DNA from: Latilactobacillus sakei subsp. sakei DSM 20017 = JCM 1157
GTDB lineage: Bacteria; Bacillota; Bacilli; Lactobacillales; Lactobacillaceae
Assembly: GCF_002370355.1 (NCBI RefSeq)
Contig: NZ_AP017929.1
Coordinates: forward strand, 186,001 to 250,000
Reading direction: 5' to 3'
DNA length: 64,000 bases
Shown: positions 10,112-18,056 of the stretch, piece after piece
How positions within the stretch are numbered: position 1 is the first letter of the stretch
How the letters are laid out: each line of letters starts with the position of its first letter
Program-made: the position numbers and the translations under genes
The notes under the pieces: model-generated
Told to the model about the DNA's origin: nothing
The model's database searches: none
Seen by the model: the letters and a program-made list of their open reading frames with translations, nothing else

Positions 10112-10182
10112 TGGGCTAGCTGGATTCGAACCAGCGCATGACAGGATCAAAACCTGTTGCCTTACCGCTTGGCCATAGCCCA
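10112..10182 (-). tRNA. tRNA-Gln (anticodon TTG)
   Basis: The minus strand folds as a standard cloverleaf. The acceptor arms TGGGCTA and TAGCCCA pair over 7 bp. The anticodon stem is ACAGG/CCTGT around the loop TTTTGAT, giving anticodon TTG. The T-arm contains GCTGGTTCGAATCCAGC. The gene is 71 nt and CCA is not encoded. A promoter (GTGACA, 17 bp, TATTAT) lies upstream in 10183-10260, and a terminator follows at 10059-10095, so it is probably transcribed alone. Confidence 0.96.
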
Positions 10183-10283
10183 ATAAAGTATGATGTTATT
10201 GCAACTTCGCAATAGCACCCTACTATAATACTATTTTATGCTGAATTTGTCACTACCAAATCCAGTTTTTTTGTTATTTTTTT

Positions 10284-11519
10284 CTACCAAACGAATAAAC
10301 CAACCGTTGCAGCAGAGAGTAATGAGACTAAAATCCCAGATAAGAGCATGTAGCCGACGTTTTTAGCAATCATATCATTCTTTTCACGATCAACTAAGCC
10401 CTTGAAGGCGCCGATGATCATGCCGACTGTTGAGAAGTTGGCAAATGATGTGACAAAAACGGTTAAAACTGCTTGATAATGTGGTGCAAAAGTTGTGATT
10501 GAATTTTGAACTTTACCCATGACAACGAATTCGTTCGTTACTAACTTCGTGCCCATATATTGTGCAAATTCAAAGGCGTGGCTGACATCTAAGCCCATCA
10601 ACCAGGCAAATGGGAACATCACGATTCCTAGAAGATGTTCAAGGGTAATCCAAGGGTTAAATAATTGTAATACTTTATCAATCAACGCTGCCAAAGCAAC
10701 AAAGGCGATGACGTTAGCTGTGATGATTAAAACTAATTTACCGGCATTTAAAATTGAATCACCTAAGAATGAGAAGAATGGTTCGCGTTCAATCTTACCG
10801 TCAGCAGCTTCTTCTTCGCCAACTGCTGAACCACTACCACCCATTTTGGCGATTGTGTCTTCTTCTGGTGTCACTTTAACCGGATTTAAAATGTTGGTCA
10901 CAATAATAGCGTTAATAATATTGACCGGAATAGCGGTTAAGATAAATTGTCCTGGCATCATTTGTGTGTAAGCCCCGATAATTGAAGCCGTCACACAACT
11001 CATTGACATCATCGCAAGCGTCAATGTCCGTTCTGCCTTCATTTGTTTCAATTGTAAGCTTGAAACAGCTAATGCTTCTGTATTCCCTAAAAACATCATT
11101 TCAACTGCGAAAAATGATTCGAACTTAGGTTGTCCCGTGATTTTAGCTAACCCACGGCCTAACCATTTGATAATCCATGGTAAGACACCGATATAAGTTA
11201 AGATATCAAATAATGGAATAATCATTAGGATGGGGAGTAACACACTGGCTACGAAATCCATCTGTTTAACATTTACCCAACTTGGTAATGCGAATGCAAT
11301 CCCCGTGTAAGCAACTTGAACGAGCCAATTAAACCCGTTGGCAGCACCTAAAACGATGTCCCGACCAACTGAAAAACTTGTTAAGAACCAAGCTAATACA
11401 AGGTTAATCACTAACATAATTAAAACTGAGCGCCAATCGATATCCTTCTTTTTCTTTGAAAAAAGAAAGCCGACTCCAATAAAAACTAATAACCCTATCA
11501 CATTTACAAGCAAATACAC
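10284..11519 (-). CDS. nupC: CNT-family nucleoside permease (NupC type)
   Basis: About 411 residues, with roughly 8-10 membrane segments. It opens with LLVNVIGLLVFIGVGFLFSK and carries CNT hallmarks such as GNTEALAVSSLQLKQM, MSMSCVTASIIGAY and TNEFVVMGK. It imports nucleosides by H+ or Na+ symport. The ATG-initiated ORF could begin at 11579, but a promoter (TTTACT 11584-11589, TATTAT 11561-11566) overlaps that region. I therefore prefer the GTG at 11517-11519, which follows an AAGGA site and leaves the conserved N-terminus. It is a paralogue of the second CNT gene at 38680-39870. Confidence 0.9.
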   Translation of the reverse strand: MYLLVNVIGLLVFIGVGFLFSKKKKDIDWRSVLIMLVINLVLAWFLTSFSVGRDIVLGAANGFNWLVQVAYTGIAFALPSWVNVKQMDFVASVLLPILMIIPLFDILTYIGVLPWIIKWLGRGLAKITGQPKFESFFAVEMMFLGNTEALAVSSLQLKQMKAERTLTLAMMSMSCVTASIIGAYTQMMPGQFILTAIPVNIINAIIVTNILNPVKVTPEEDTIAKMGGSGSAVGEEEAADGKIEREPFFSFLGDSILNAGKLVLIITANVIAFVALAALIDKVLQLFNPWITLEHLLGIVMFPFAWLMGLDVSHAFEFAQYMGTKLVTNEFVVMGKVQNSITTFAPHYQAVLTVFVTSFANFSTVGMIIGAFKGLVDREKNDMIAKNVGYMLLSGILVSLLSAATVGLFVW

Positions 11520-11560
11520 GTTCCGCCACATCCTTTGTTTGTCTTTTTGTACCATTACAA

Positions 11561-11589
11561 ATAATACCGTTATCGGCACTAAAAGTAAA
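11561..11589 (-). promoter_or_regulatory. nupC promoter
   Basis: Minus-strand -35 TTTACT and -10 TATTAT with 17-bp spacing. It overlaps the upstream end of the ORF and so decides the GTG start. Confidence 0.6.
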
Positions 11590-11600
11590 CTGGTTATAAC

Positions 11601-11640
11601 AAAAACAGCGTCATCAAGTAAACTTGATGACGCTGTTTTT
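11601..11640. terminator. Terminator of the LCP gene
   Basis: A perfect 18-bp inverted repeat (AAAAACAGCGTCATCAAG and its complement) with a 4-nt loop. Confidence 0.93.
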
Positions 11641-11663
11641 GACTGTTATTTTATCAAACCATC

Positions 11664-12851
11664 TTAGTAACTACTTTGCCACTGAGACTGCTCCTGTTGG
11701 GGCTGTTGCCAGTTTGACTGTGGTGCACTTTGGGAATATTGAGTGGTATTATCTTCAGTCGTTGTCGTGCTGGCTGCTTCACTTGTTGTCGTGCCATCTT
11801 TTAGGACACTTTCTGGATAAATCGTAAATTCATCTTGATATTCCGTTGCCGCAAAGTTCGTGTTTAATGCATTTTGTTTTGTTTCCGCATTATCAATATT
11901 CGTTTTCTCTAACCCAAGTGACGTCCGTAAAACATCTGACACGCGTTGAATTTCACTGGTTGTTGGCACTTGGTATGATGAGCCATCGATTGTTGCATTA
12001 CGCCCCTTGAGGTAATCAGAAGTAATTGATTTCGCCGCTGTCCGGTAATCAGATTGAATGGCCACCATGTCATCAAAACTTAGATCCGTTGCGACGCTAT
12101 CTTCTAGCGTCTTCAAGATTGATTCATAATTGGTGAGGGACTTGAAGGAAACTGCTGATTTAATCAACGACGTAATGACTTGGCGTTGCCGTTTTTGACG
12201 GCCATAGTCCCCATCTTTATCATCATAGCGCATCCGTGAATAATCTAACGCTTCTTTCCCGGTTAGATGCATCTTACCCTTTTTAAAGGTCGTATTATAT
12301 TTGAACGAGAATGGGACGTTAACATCAACACCACCAACAGCATCAACGATTTTCGATAAGGCCCCCATGTTAATCGTTACGTAATAGTCGATAGGGACAT
12401 CAAACATCTTCTCAACAGTTTTTTTAGCCATTTTAGAGCCGCCAACATTATAGGCTGCGTTAATTTTTTGCATATCAAAAGACTTCGTGCCTTGTAATTC
12501 CGCTAAAGTATCCCGCGGAATGCTGACTAACTTAACTTGTTCTTTTTTAGGATTGACGGTTGCAACAATCATTGTATCTGAATTACCTTTGTCAATTCGC
12601 CCTTCAGCACCGGTATCAACACCTAGTAATAAGATTGAAAAGGCCTTTTTATTTTTAATCGCTTTAGAAGTGGCTTCCGATTTATTGATTTTATCAGCTG
12701 CAGACTTCAATTGGCTACTGACCCGCATCGCATACGCGCCACCTGAAAAGACGAGAATCACGATGATTAATAGGAATATTTTTAATTTTCGATGGCGTTT
12801 GCCTTTTTTGTATTTATCTTCTCTTGAGCCAAAAAAGTTAGAATTCTGCAT
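11664..12851 (-). CDS. LytR-CpsA-Psr (LCP) family cell-wall glycopolymer ligase
   Basis: About 395 residues. A short basic cytoplasmic tail (KYKKGKRHRKLK) and one membrane helix (about 27-45; FLLIIVILVFSGGAYAM) lead into the extracellular LCP domain. Key motifs are ILLLGVDTG, RIDKGNSDTMIV, VSIPRDT and DYSRMRYDDKDGDYGRQKRQRQV (Arg/Asp-rich pyrophosphate site). A Gln/Ser/Thr-rich tail follows. LCP enzymes transfer teichoic acid or polysaccharide from undecaprenyl carriers to peptidoglycan. The ATG at 12849-12851 is preferred because GAAGGGA precedes it by 8 nt; the longer ORF start at 12902 overlaps the -10 (12901-12906). Confidence 0.92.
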   Translation of the reverse strand: MQNSNFFGSREDKYKKGKRHRKLKIFLLIIVILVFSGGAYAMRVSSQLKSAADKINKSEATSKAIKNKKAFSILLLGVDTGAEGRIDKGNSDTMIVATVNPKKEQVKLVSIPRDTLAELQGTKSFDMQKINAAYNVGGSKMAKKTVEKMFDVPIDYYVTINMGALSKIVDAVGGVDVNVPFSFKYNTTFKKGKMHLTGKEALDYSRMRYDDKDGDYGRQKRQRQVITSLIKSAVSFKSLTNYESILKTLEDSVATDLSFDDMVAIQSDYRTAAKSITSDYLKGRNATIDGSSYQVPTTSEIQRVSDVLRTSLGLEKTNIDNAETKQNALNTNFAATEYQDEFTIYPESVLKDGTTTSEAASTTTTEDNTTQYSQSAPQSNWQQPQQEQSQWQSSY

Positions 12852-12900
12852 AAGTGGTTCCCTTCTATGTTGTACTAGCGCGAATGTTATGTATGTTGTC

Positions 12901-12928
12901 ATTATAGCCGAATTATCAAAGCAAACAA
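12901..12928 (-). promoter_or_regulatory. Promoter of the LCP gene
   Basis: Minus-strand -35 TTGTTT (12923-12928), 16-bp spacer, -10 TATAAT (12901-12906). Confidence 0.6.
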
Positions 12929-13044
12929 TCGTTTTTAAGAAAAGTTATACAATTTTAATATTTATTTTGAAAGGTTTCGTGGCTGAATTATCTCTGAACT
13001 ATGCTAGAATATGTTTAATTATTCATATTTTACGGAGGTTTATT

Positions 13045-14850
13045 ATGGCAATTCACAAATTACCCACACGATCCGAAGTCCCTGAAAACTCAACCTGGGA
13101 TCTCAGTACCATTTTCAAAAATGACTCAGATTTTGAGGCAGCTGTTGCGGCATTGAAACAAGCACTACCAGCACTTGAACAATATAACCAACCGTTTAAA
13201 ACGGCTGATCAACTCGTAATAACGATTGAACAAGTGCTAACGCTCTTTAGACAATTAGAAACGGTCTACGTTTACGCTAGCATGAAAAACGATCAGGATA
13301 CAACTAATACCACTTATCAAGGTTATCAAGCTCAGGTCGATGCTTTAGCAGCTGACGTTTCAGCGGCGGCCGCCTTTTTAGAACCCGCTATCCTCGAAAT
13401 TCCCGTTGACCAATTAACTGACTGGCAGACCAATGAGCCAGCACTTAAAAGTTATCAACATTTTATCCAGACTATCACTGATAGCCGCGAGCATGTCTTA
13501 TCAGGTCAAGAAGAAGCCCTAATTGCCGCTGCTGGCGATATCTTTGGTGCTGCTAGTCAAACCTTTAGTGTTTTGGATAACTCAGATATTCAATTCCCAG
13601 ACGTTGTCGATGAAACCGGCCAAACGCATCAATTATCAAACGGCCTCTATAGCCAATTGTTACAATCAACCGATCGCCAGGTCCGCCAAGACGTCTTCGA
13701 AGCGCTCTATAGTACTTACGATCAATTCAAAAATACGTTTGCGACAACCCTTGCGACTGAAATCAAAGGGCACAACTACCTCGCTCAAGTCCATCACTAC
13801 GACAGTGCGCGCCAAGCAGCCCTCGCGCCTAAGGCCATTCCCGAATCAGTCTACACAACCTTAGTCGACCAAGTGAACCAACATCTGCCATTATTGCATC
13901 GTTATGTTAAATTACGCCAAAAGCAATTAGCATTACCGCAATTGCATATGTATGACTTATACACACCACTTTTAGGCAAACCCGCTTTGAGCTACACTTA
14001 TCCACAAGCGCAAGCAACAGCGCGCGAAGCATTAGCCGTCTTAGGGCCTGAATACACCCCAATTGTGGACCAAATCTTCGATCAACGACAAATTGATGTC
14101 GTTGAAAACAAAGGCAAGCGCAGTGGCGCTTACTCTGGCGGCGCATATGACACTAATCCGTTCATTCTCTTGAATTGGCAAGACGATCTTAACAACTTAT
14201 ACACACTGGTCCACGAAACCGGCCACAGTGTCCACAGTTATTTAACACGTCACAATCAACCTTACGTTTATGGCGATTATCCAATCTTCATCGCTGAAAT
14301 TGCGTCCACAACGAATGAAAATCTCCTTACTGAATATCTTTTGAAGACCCAAAAGGATCCCAAAGTTCAAGCCTACTTGTTGAACTACTACCTTGATGGT
14401 TTCAAAGGGACCGTCTTCCGCCAAACACAATTTGCCGAATTCGAACATTATATTCACGATGCAGCAGCCAACGGAACCCCTCTAACGGCTGATTTCATGT
14501 CAACTTACTACGCTGACTTAAACGCCCGCTACTATGGTGATGCCGTTGCCAAGGATCCTCAAATTGCCTTAGAATGGGCTCGGATTCCCCATTTTTACAT
14601 GAACTATTACGTTTATCAATATGCAACTGGTTTTGCCGCTGCGACAACCCTCGCTGATCAAATCAGTACGAACCAACCGGGTGCACTCGACAACTATCTG
14701 ACCTACCTCAAAAACGGGAGTGCCAGTTACCCAATTGAAACGATGCAAAAAGCCGGTGTGGATATGACGAACGCCGATTATCTTGAACGCGCCTTTGATG
14801 TTTTTGAACAACGCCTCGATCAATTAGAAGCATTACTTGCTGATATGTAA
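13045..14850 (+). CDS. pepF: Oligoendopeptidase F (M3 zinc metallopeptidase)
   Basis: 601 residues starting MAIHKLPTRSEVPENSTWDLSTIF, the typical PepF N-terminus. The zinc site HETGH is near residue 390 (VHETGHSVHSYLT), with the third ligand in the EIASTTNE segment about 27 residues later. It hydrolyses oligopeptides of about 7-17 residues in the cytoplasm, in peptide nutrition or turnover of secreted peptides. The start follows ACGGAGGTT. The frame stays open far upstream to 12487, but that stretch overlaps the divergent LCP gene and shows no family similarity. It ends with a terminator at 14855-14887. Confidence 0.96.
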   Translation: MAIHKLPTRSEVPENSTWDLSTIFKNDSDFEAAVAALKQALPALEQYNQPFKTADQLVITIEQVLTLFRQLETVYVYASMKNDQDTTNTTYQGYQAQVDALAADVSAAAAFLEPAILEIPVDQLTDWQTNEPALKSYQHFIQTITDSREHVLSGQEEALIAAAGDIFGAASQTFSVLDNSDIQFPDVVDETGQTHQLSNGLYSQLLQSTDRQVRQDVFEALYSTYDQFKNTFATTLATEIKGHNYLAQVHHYDSARQAALAPKAIPESVYTTLVDQVNQHLPLLHRYVKLRQKQLALPQLHMYDLYTPLLGKPALSYTYPQAQATAREALAVLGPEYTPIVDQIFDQRQIDVVENKGKRSGAYSGGAYDTNPFILLNWQDDLNNLYTLVHETGHSVHSYLTRHNQPYVYGDYPIFIAEIASTTNENLLTEYLLKTQKDPKVQAYLLNYYLDGFKGTVFRQTQFAEFEHYIHDAAANGTPLTADFMSTYYADLNARYYGDAVAKDPQIALEWARIPHFYMNYYVYQYATGFAAATTLADQISTNQPGALDNYLTYLKNGSASYPIETMQKAGVDMTNADYLERAFDVFEQRLDQLEALLADM

Positions 14851-14854
14851 CTAT

Positions 14855-14887
14855 AAAAAAAGTCTGGCCAGTGGCCAGACTTTTTTT
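14855..14887. terminator. Bidirectional terminator between pepF and the zinc transporter operon
   Basis: GTCTGGCCA and TGGCCAGAC arms with one loop base, flanked by A7 and T7. It overlaps the stop of the convergent permease gene by two bases. Confidence 0.92.
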
Positions 14888-15680
14888 AATGACTAACATG
14901 TTGATGATATAAAAGTGCAATAAAGTAAAAGATAAATTCTAGCGTTGCGATGAAGAAAGTTACTGGCCAGTTGGTAATATACCCTAGCCATAAACCTAAC
15001 CAAACGCCTAACAAAGCAGCTCCAACAGAAACTGCCAACATTGCCGGCACACTCTTAGCGAGATATTTCGCAATGAACGCTGGTAAAGTCACTAAGATAA
15101 AGACTAGTAATGAACCCACAATTTGGGCCGCAATACTAACACTAATTGCCAAGAGAATTAAGAAATAAATCGATAACCAATTGGTCTTCAAGCCTTGTGC
15201 TTGGGCGCCAATTGAATCATATGAATCAAAGACCAAGTACCGGTAGAAAAGTAAGATGCCGACTACAATAACTGCTGATAACGTAATTAACTGATAAACA
15301 TCCGTTAAACTGATCCCGATAATTGAACCAAATAAGATATTTGTTGCGTAACTCGCATTGCGGTTAGATAACGACAAGAATAAAATGCCTAGACCGACAA
15401 ACAAACTTGAAATCGCACTAATCGACGCTTCTCGTCTTGATTCCTTGGCACTCATCTGGCCAATTGTAATCGAACTAATCATCGTAAACAATAACATCCC
15501 GTTTAGCGGTGCGATGCCTAAGAAGACACCAAATGAAGCACCCGCAAAGCCAATCTCGGCAAGCGTATGCGCTAAAAACGACATATTTCTAGCGACAACA
15601 AAGACCCCGATTAAACCACATGTAATTGCAATAAACGTACTGGCGACAAACGCATGCCGCATAAAATCAAAAGTTAACAC
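14886..15680 (-). CDS. znuB: Zinc ABC transporter, permease
   Basis: A 264-residue, 7-8 helix membrane protein of the ABC-3 family (RHAFVASTFIAITCGLIGVFVV, LAHTLAEIGFAGASFG, SNRNASYATNILFGS, VLVTLPAFIAKYLAKS). It is the last gene of a three-gene operon with the ATPase 16 nt upstream and the binding protein before that. The start is GTG at 15678-15680 with GGAGG 8 nt ahead. Zinc rather than manganese is inferred from the Zur-like box in front of the operon. Confidence 0.88.
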   Translation of the reverse strand: MLTFDFMRHAFVASTFIAITCGLIGVFVVARNMSFLAHTLAEIGFAGASFGVFLGIAPLNGMLLFTMISSITIGQMSAKESRREASISAISSLFVGLGILFLSLSNRNASYATNILFGSIIGISLTDVYQLITLSAVIVVGILLFYRYLVFDSYDSIGAQAQGLKTNWLSIYFLILLAISVSIAAQIVGSLLVFILVTLPAFIAKYLAKSVPAMLAVSVGAALLGVWLGLWLGYITNWPVTFFIATLEFIFYFIALLYHQHVSH

Positions 15681-15696
15681 TCAACCGTCCTCCGCT

Positions 15697-16377
15697 TTAA
15701 TCTAATTCTAGGTTAGGGTCTAATTGACTCATTGGCCCCATTTCGTATTGACCGCGCTTCAAGAATAAATATTGATCCGTATACTTACGCGCTAAGTCTA
15801 GATCATGGGTGACAAAAATCACGGTTAAACCGTGCAGACGATTTAGCTCTGCCACTAGTGCCATCACTTCTTCTTTAGTTTCAATATCCAAACTGGCTGT
15901 TGATTCATCTAGAATCAAGAGATCCGGTTCACTGATTAAAGCTTGCGCGAGGTACGCCTTTTGCTTTTCGCCACCAGAAGCATTGCCAACTGTTGTTTTT
16001 TGAAGGGCCGTCAAATGCGTCTGGGCCAAAATCTTATCTAACGCTTGGTGCTCTGACTTCGTATGCCAAGGCAGATGCTTGGTTAATTGGTTAAGGCTAA
16101 CAAAGCTCCGAATAGAGAGTGGGTATTCCGCTTCTAAATTCCGAAATTGCGGCACATAGCCAATATTTAAACTTTGTTTATCCGGTAAAAAGGTCAACTC
16201 GCCGGCGGTCGGTTGCAAACTGCCGATTAAGATTCGCACGAGGGTTGTTTTACCAACACCGTTAGGACCAATCAAACTCGTCATGCTACCACGTTCAATT
16301 TTAAAATTAAGATCCTTTAGAACCTGACGATTACTGAAGGTCATTCCTAAATTTTTGGCACTTACTAATTCTGTCAT
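15697..16377 (-). CDS. znuC: Zinc ABC transporter, ATP-binding protein
   Basis: A 226-residue ABC ATPase. Walker A GPNGVGKTT is near residues 37-45. The signature is NASGGEKQK, slightly unusual in place of LSGGQ. Walker B is LLILDESTASLD with the catalytic Glu, and the switch His is in FVTHDLD. Its ATG overlaps the stop of the upstream binding-protein gene by 4 nt (ATGA), showing translational coupling. It powers the permease encoded 16 nt downstream. Confidence 0.9.
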   Translation of the reverse strand: MTELVSAKNLGMTFSNRQVLKDLNFKIERGSMTSLIGPNGVGKTTLVRILIGSLQPTAGELTFLPDKQSLNIGYVPQFRNLEAEYPLSIRSFVSLNQLTKHLPWHTKSEHQALDKILAQTHLTALQKTTVGNASGGEKQKAYLAQALISEPDLLILDESTASLDIETKEEVMALVAELNRLHGLTVIFVTHDLDLARKYTDQYLFLKRGQYEMGPMSQLDPNLELD

Positions 16378-17261
16378 TTTACGTTTTGAGCCTTTCCTAC
16401 TGCATCAAATTGCTGCTGCATCCAAGTTAAATAGGTTTGTTTAGCTGGTAGTGTTTCTGTCACCTGAACAACTGGGACTTTTTCCTTCGTTGCTAATTGG
16501 TGCATCTCTTTAATCGTCCGACTTTCTTCTTGCTTGTTAACAACTAAAAAGGCAATTTGATGTTTTTTAATGAGTTGACGCATAGCGTCGATATCTTGTG
16601 GTGATGGATCCGTACCGTCTTCGATGGCTTTAGCAAAATGTTGGTTAGCAACTTGATAACCCATTTCTTTCAACGCATAATCGAAGACTGGTTCACTGAC
16701 CGCCACTTTTTGGCCCTTAGCTTGCGCCTTGAGCCCTGCCAATTGTGTTTTCAAACCCGCTAATTTCTTCAAGTAAGCTTGACCGTTCTTTTGAAAATCA
16801 GCTTTATGCGCTGGATCAATCTTACTAAAACGCGTGATTAATTGTTTAGTGAGTGTTGGCATGGTCTCTAAATCATACCATAAATGTTCATTGTCGCCAT
16901 CTGTTCGTTTCATTAGTTTATTAACGGTGATCATTGTTTGCTGATCTGAATCCGAACTGGCTGCCACCTTGGATAACCATTGATCGTAGCCCAGACCATT
17001 TTCAATCACAACATCGGCTTGTGCAACCTTCTTAGCATCTTGAGTTGTTGGTTCGTATGAATGGGGATCTAAACTAGGGCTGTTAATAATTGATGTTACT
17101 TGCCCGTGCTTGCCTAAGACCGCTTGCGCAGCTTCACCGTAGAAATCTAGTGACGAGACCACCTGAATACCCTTGGTAGTCTGTTTAGTCTGACCACAAC
17201 CGGCAACCACCATTGCGACCATTAATAAAAGAGCGACTATGCCCAATCGTTTTTTATTCAT
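16374..17261 (-). CDS. znuA: Zinc-binding lipoprotein (cluster A-I solute-binding protein)
   Basis: 295 residues. The signal peptide ends in the lipobox VAGC (about residues 18-21). The fold is that of metal-binding ZnuA/PsaA proteins, with ligands expected at His in SLDPHSYEPT, His in DNEHLWYD, Asp/Glu in AVSEPVFDYALKEMGY and the Asp in EDGTDPSPQDI. The His-rich loop of Gram-negative ZnuA is absent. It is first in the operon and is preceded by a strong promoter (17307-17334) and a Zur-like box (17277-17297), which supports zinc as the substrate. Confidence 0.88.
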   Translation of the reverse strand: MNKKRLGIVALLLMVAMVVAGCGQTKQTTKGIQVVSSLDFYGEAAQAVLGKHGQVTSIINSPSLDPHSYEPTTQDAKKVAQADVVIENGLGYDQWLSKVAASSDSDQQTMITVNKLMKRTDGDNEHLWYDLETMPTLTKQLITRFSKIDPAHKADFQKNGQAYLKKLAGLKTQLAGLKAQAKGQKVAVSEPVFDYALKEMGYQVANQHFAKAIEDGTDPSPQDIDAMRQLIKKHQIAFLVVNKQEESRTIKEMHQLATKEKVPVVQVTETLPAKQTYLTWMQQQFDAVGKAQNVK

Positions 17262-17276
17262 CTCTTTCTCCTTTTT

Positions 17277-17297
17277 AAATCGTAATAGTTACGCTTT
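17277..17297. promoter_or_regulatory. Zur-box-like operator of the znu operon
   Basis: TCGTAATAGTTACGC matches TCGTAATNATTACGA at 12 of 14 defined positions and has extra symmetric AAA/TTT flanks. It sits just downstream of the -10, near the expected transcription start, fitting zinc-dependent repression. Confidence 0.7.
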
Positions 17298-17306
17298 ACT
17301 TGAATT

Positions 17307-17334
17307 ATTTTACAGGAGTCCGCCAGTTTGTCAA
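17307..17334 (-). promoter_or_regulatory. znu operon promoter
   Basis: Consensus -35 TTGACA (17329-17334), 16-bp spacer, -10 TAAAAT (17307-17312), minus strand. Confidence 0.75.
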
Positions 17335-17362
17335 TCTTTTTCAGAAAAGAACGTCATCAAAA

Positions 17363-17404
17363 AATAGGAATTGCGACAAAATAATTTCTGTCTCAACTCC
17401 TATT
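17363..17404 (-). terminator. Terminator of the Ser/Gln-rich lipoprotein gene
   Basis: AATAGGAATTGCGACA pairs imperfectly with TGTCTCAACTCCTATT. A T-run follows on the minus strand. It belongs to the recurrent GACAAAAT...TTTGTC terminator type. Confidence 0.8.
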
Positions 17405-17410
17405 AGTCGA

Positions 17411-18037
17411 TTACCAAATTTGTTCAACCTGGCCGTCTTGTGTTACAAAATAGCCTGCCCGGGGTGAATCTTCGTTAGGGGCGTAGCAATTAATTAAATA
17501 GCCTTGTTGTGCATTATGTGTAATCAAGCCGTTATTTAAGTAAGATAAATGCGCTTGTGTTTGACCAACCTGTTGCATGACTAAGCGAATCGCTTGATTG
17601 CCATCCACAGTCGTTGTTGGTTGACTTGTTTGTGGTTGGTTAGTCGTTGCTGATGATTGGCTATTAGCTGATGACTGTGCGCTTGATTGTTGCGCACCTT
17701 GACTCTGAGTGGCCTGCGATTGACTCGTTTGACTACTTTGACTAGTTGTCGCTTGACTACTTTGTGTTGAAGCGGATTGACTGACTGTTGATGTCGAATC
17801 AGTTGCACTTGGTGTTTGACTACTTTGGCTCGTCACTTCAGAATCACTTGTCGATTCTGAAACAGATTCTTCTGATGATTGACTTTGTGCTTTCTTTGAA
17901 TGACTTGTCTTTTTAACACTTGTCACTTTTGATTCAGATGAAGATGAGCTCTTTGCTTCTTGCTTTTGACCGCAAGCACTCAATAATAACAATCCTGAAA
18001 CTAACACCGTACTCATTACAACTGATTTTTTCATCAT
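17411..18037 (-). CDS. Lipoprotein with long Ser/Thr/Gln-rich linker
   Basis: 208 residues. The signal peptide has lipobox LLSAC (about 18-22). Residues 25-145 are a low-complexity Ser/Gln/Thr stretch rich in SQSSQ and TSQS units. A small C-terminal domain of about 60 residues follows (GNQAIRLVMQQVGQTQAHLSYL, then GYLINCYAPNEDSPRAGYFVTQDGQVEQIW). The layout (lipid anchor, flexible stalk, small globular head) matches the broken DUF4767 lipoprotein at 1428-2374, but the head domain differs. I do not recognise the head; it is probably surface-exposed. It has its own terminator and sits 19 nt downstream of murE, so it may be transcribed with it. Confidence 0.8.
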   Translation of the reverse strand: MMKKSVVMSTVLVSGLLLLSACGQKQEAKSSSSSESKVTSVKKTSHSKKAQSQSSEESVSESTSDSEVTSQSSQTPSATDSTSTVSQSASTQSSQATTSQSSQTSQSQATQSQGAQQSSAQSSANSQSSATTNQPQTSQPTTTVDGNQAIRLVMQQVGQTQAHLSYLNNGLITHNAQQGYLINCYAPNEDSPRAGYFVTQDGQVEQIW

Positions 18038-18056
18038 AAACCCTCCACATTCTTTT

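Noticed and set aside
12487-13044. Long in-frame extension upstream of pepF
   Set aside because: It overlaps the divergent LCP gene and the promoters, has no ribosome binding site and no family similarity; the ATG at 13045 with GGAGG fits PepF exactly.
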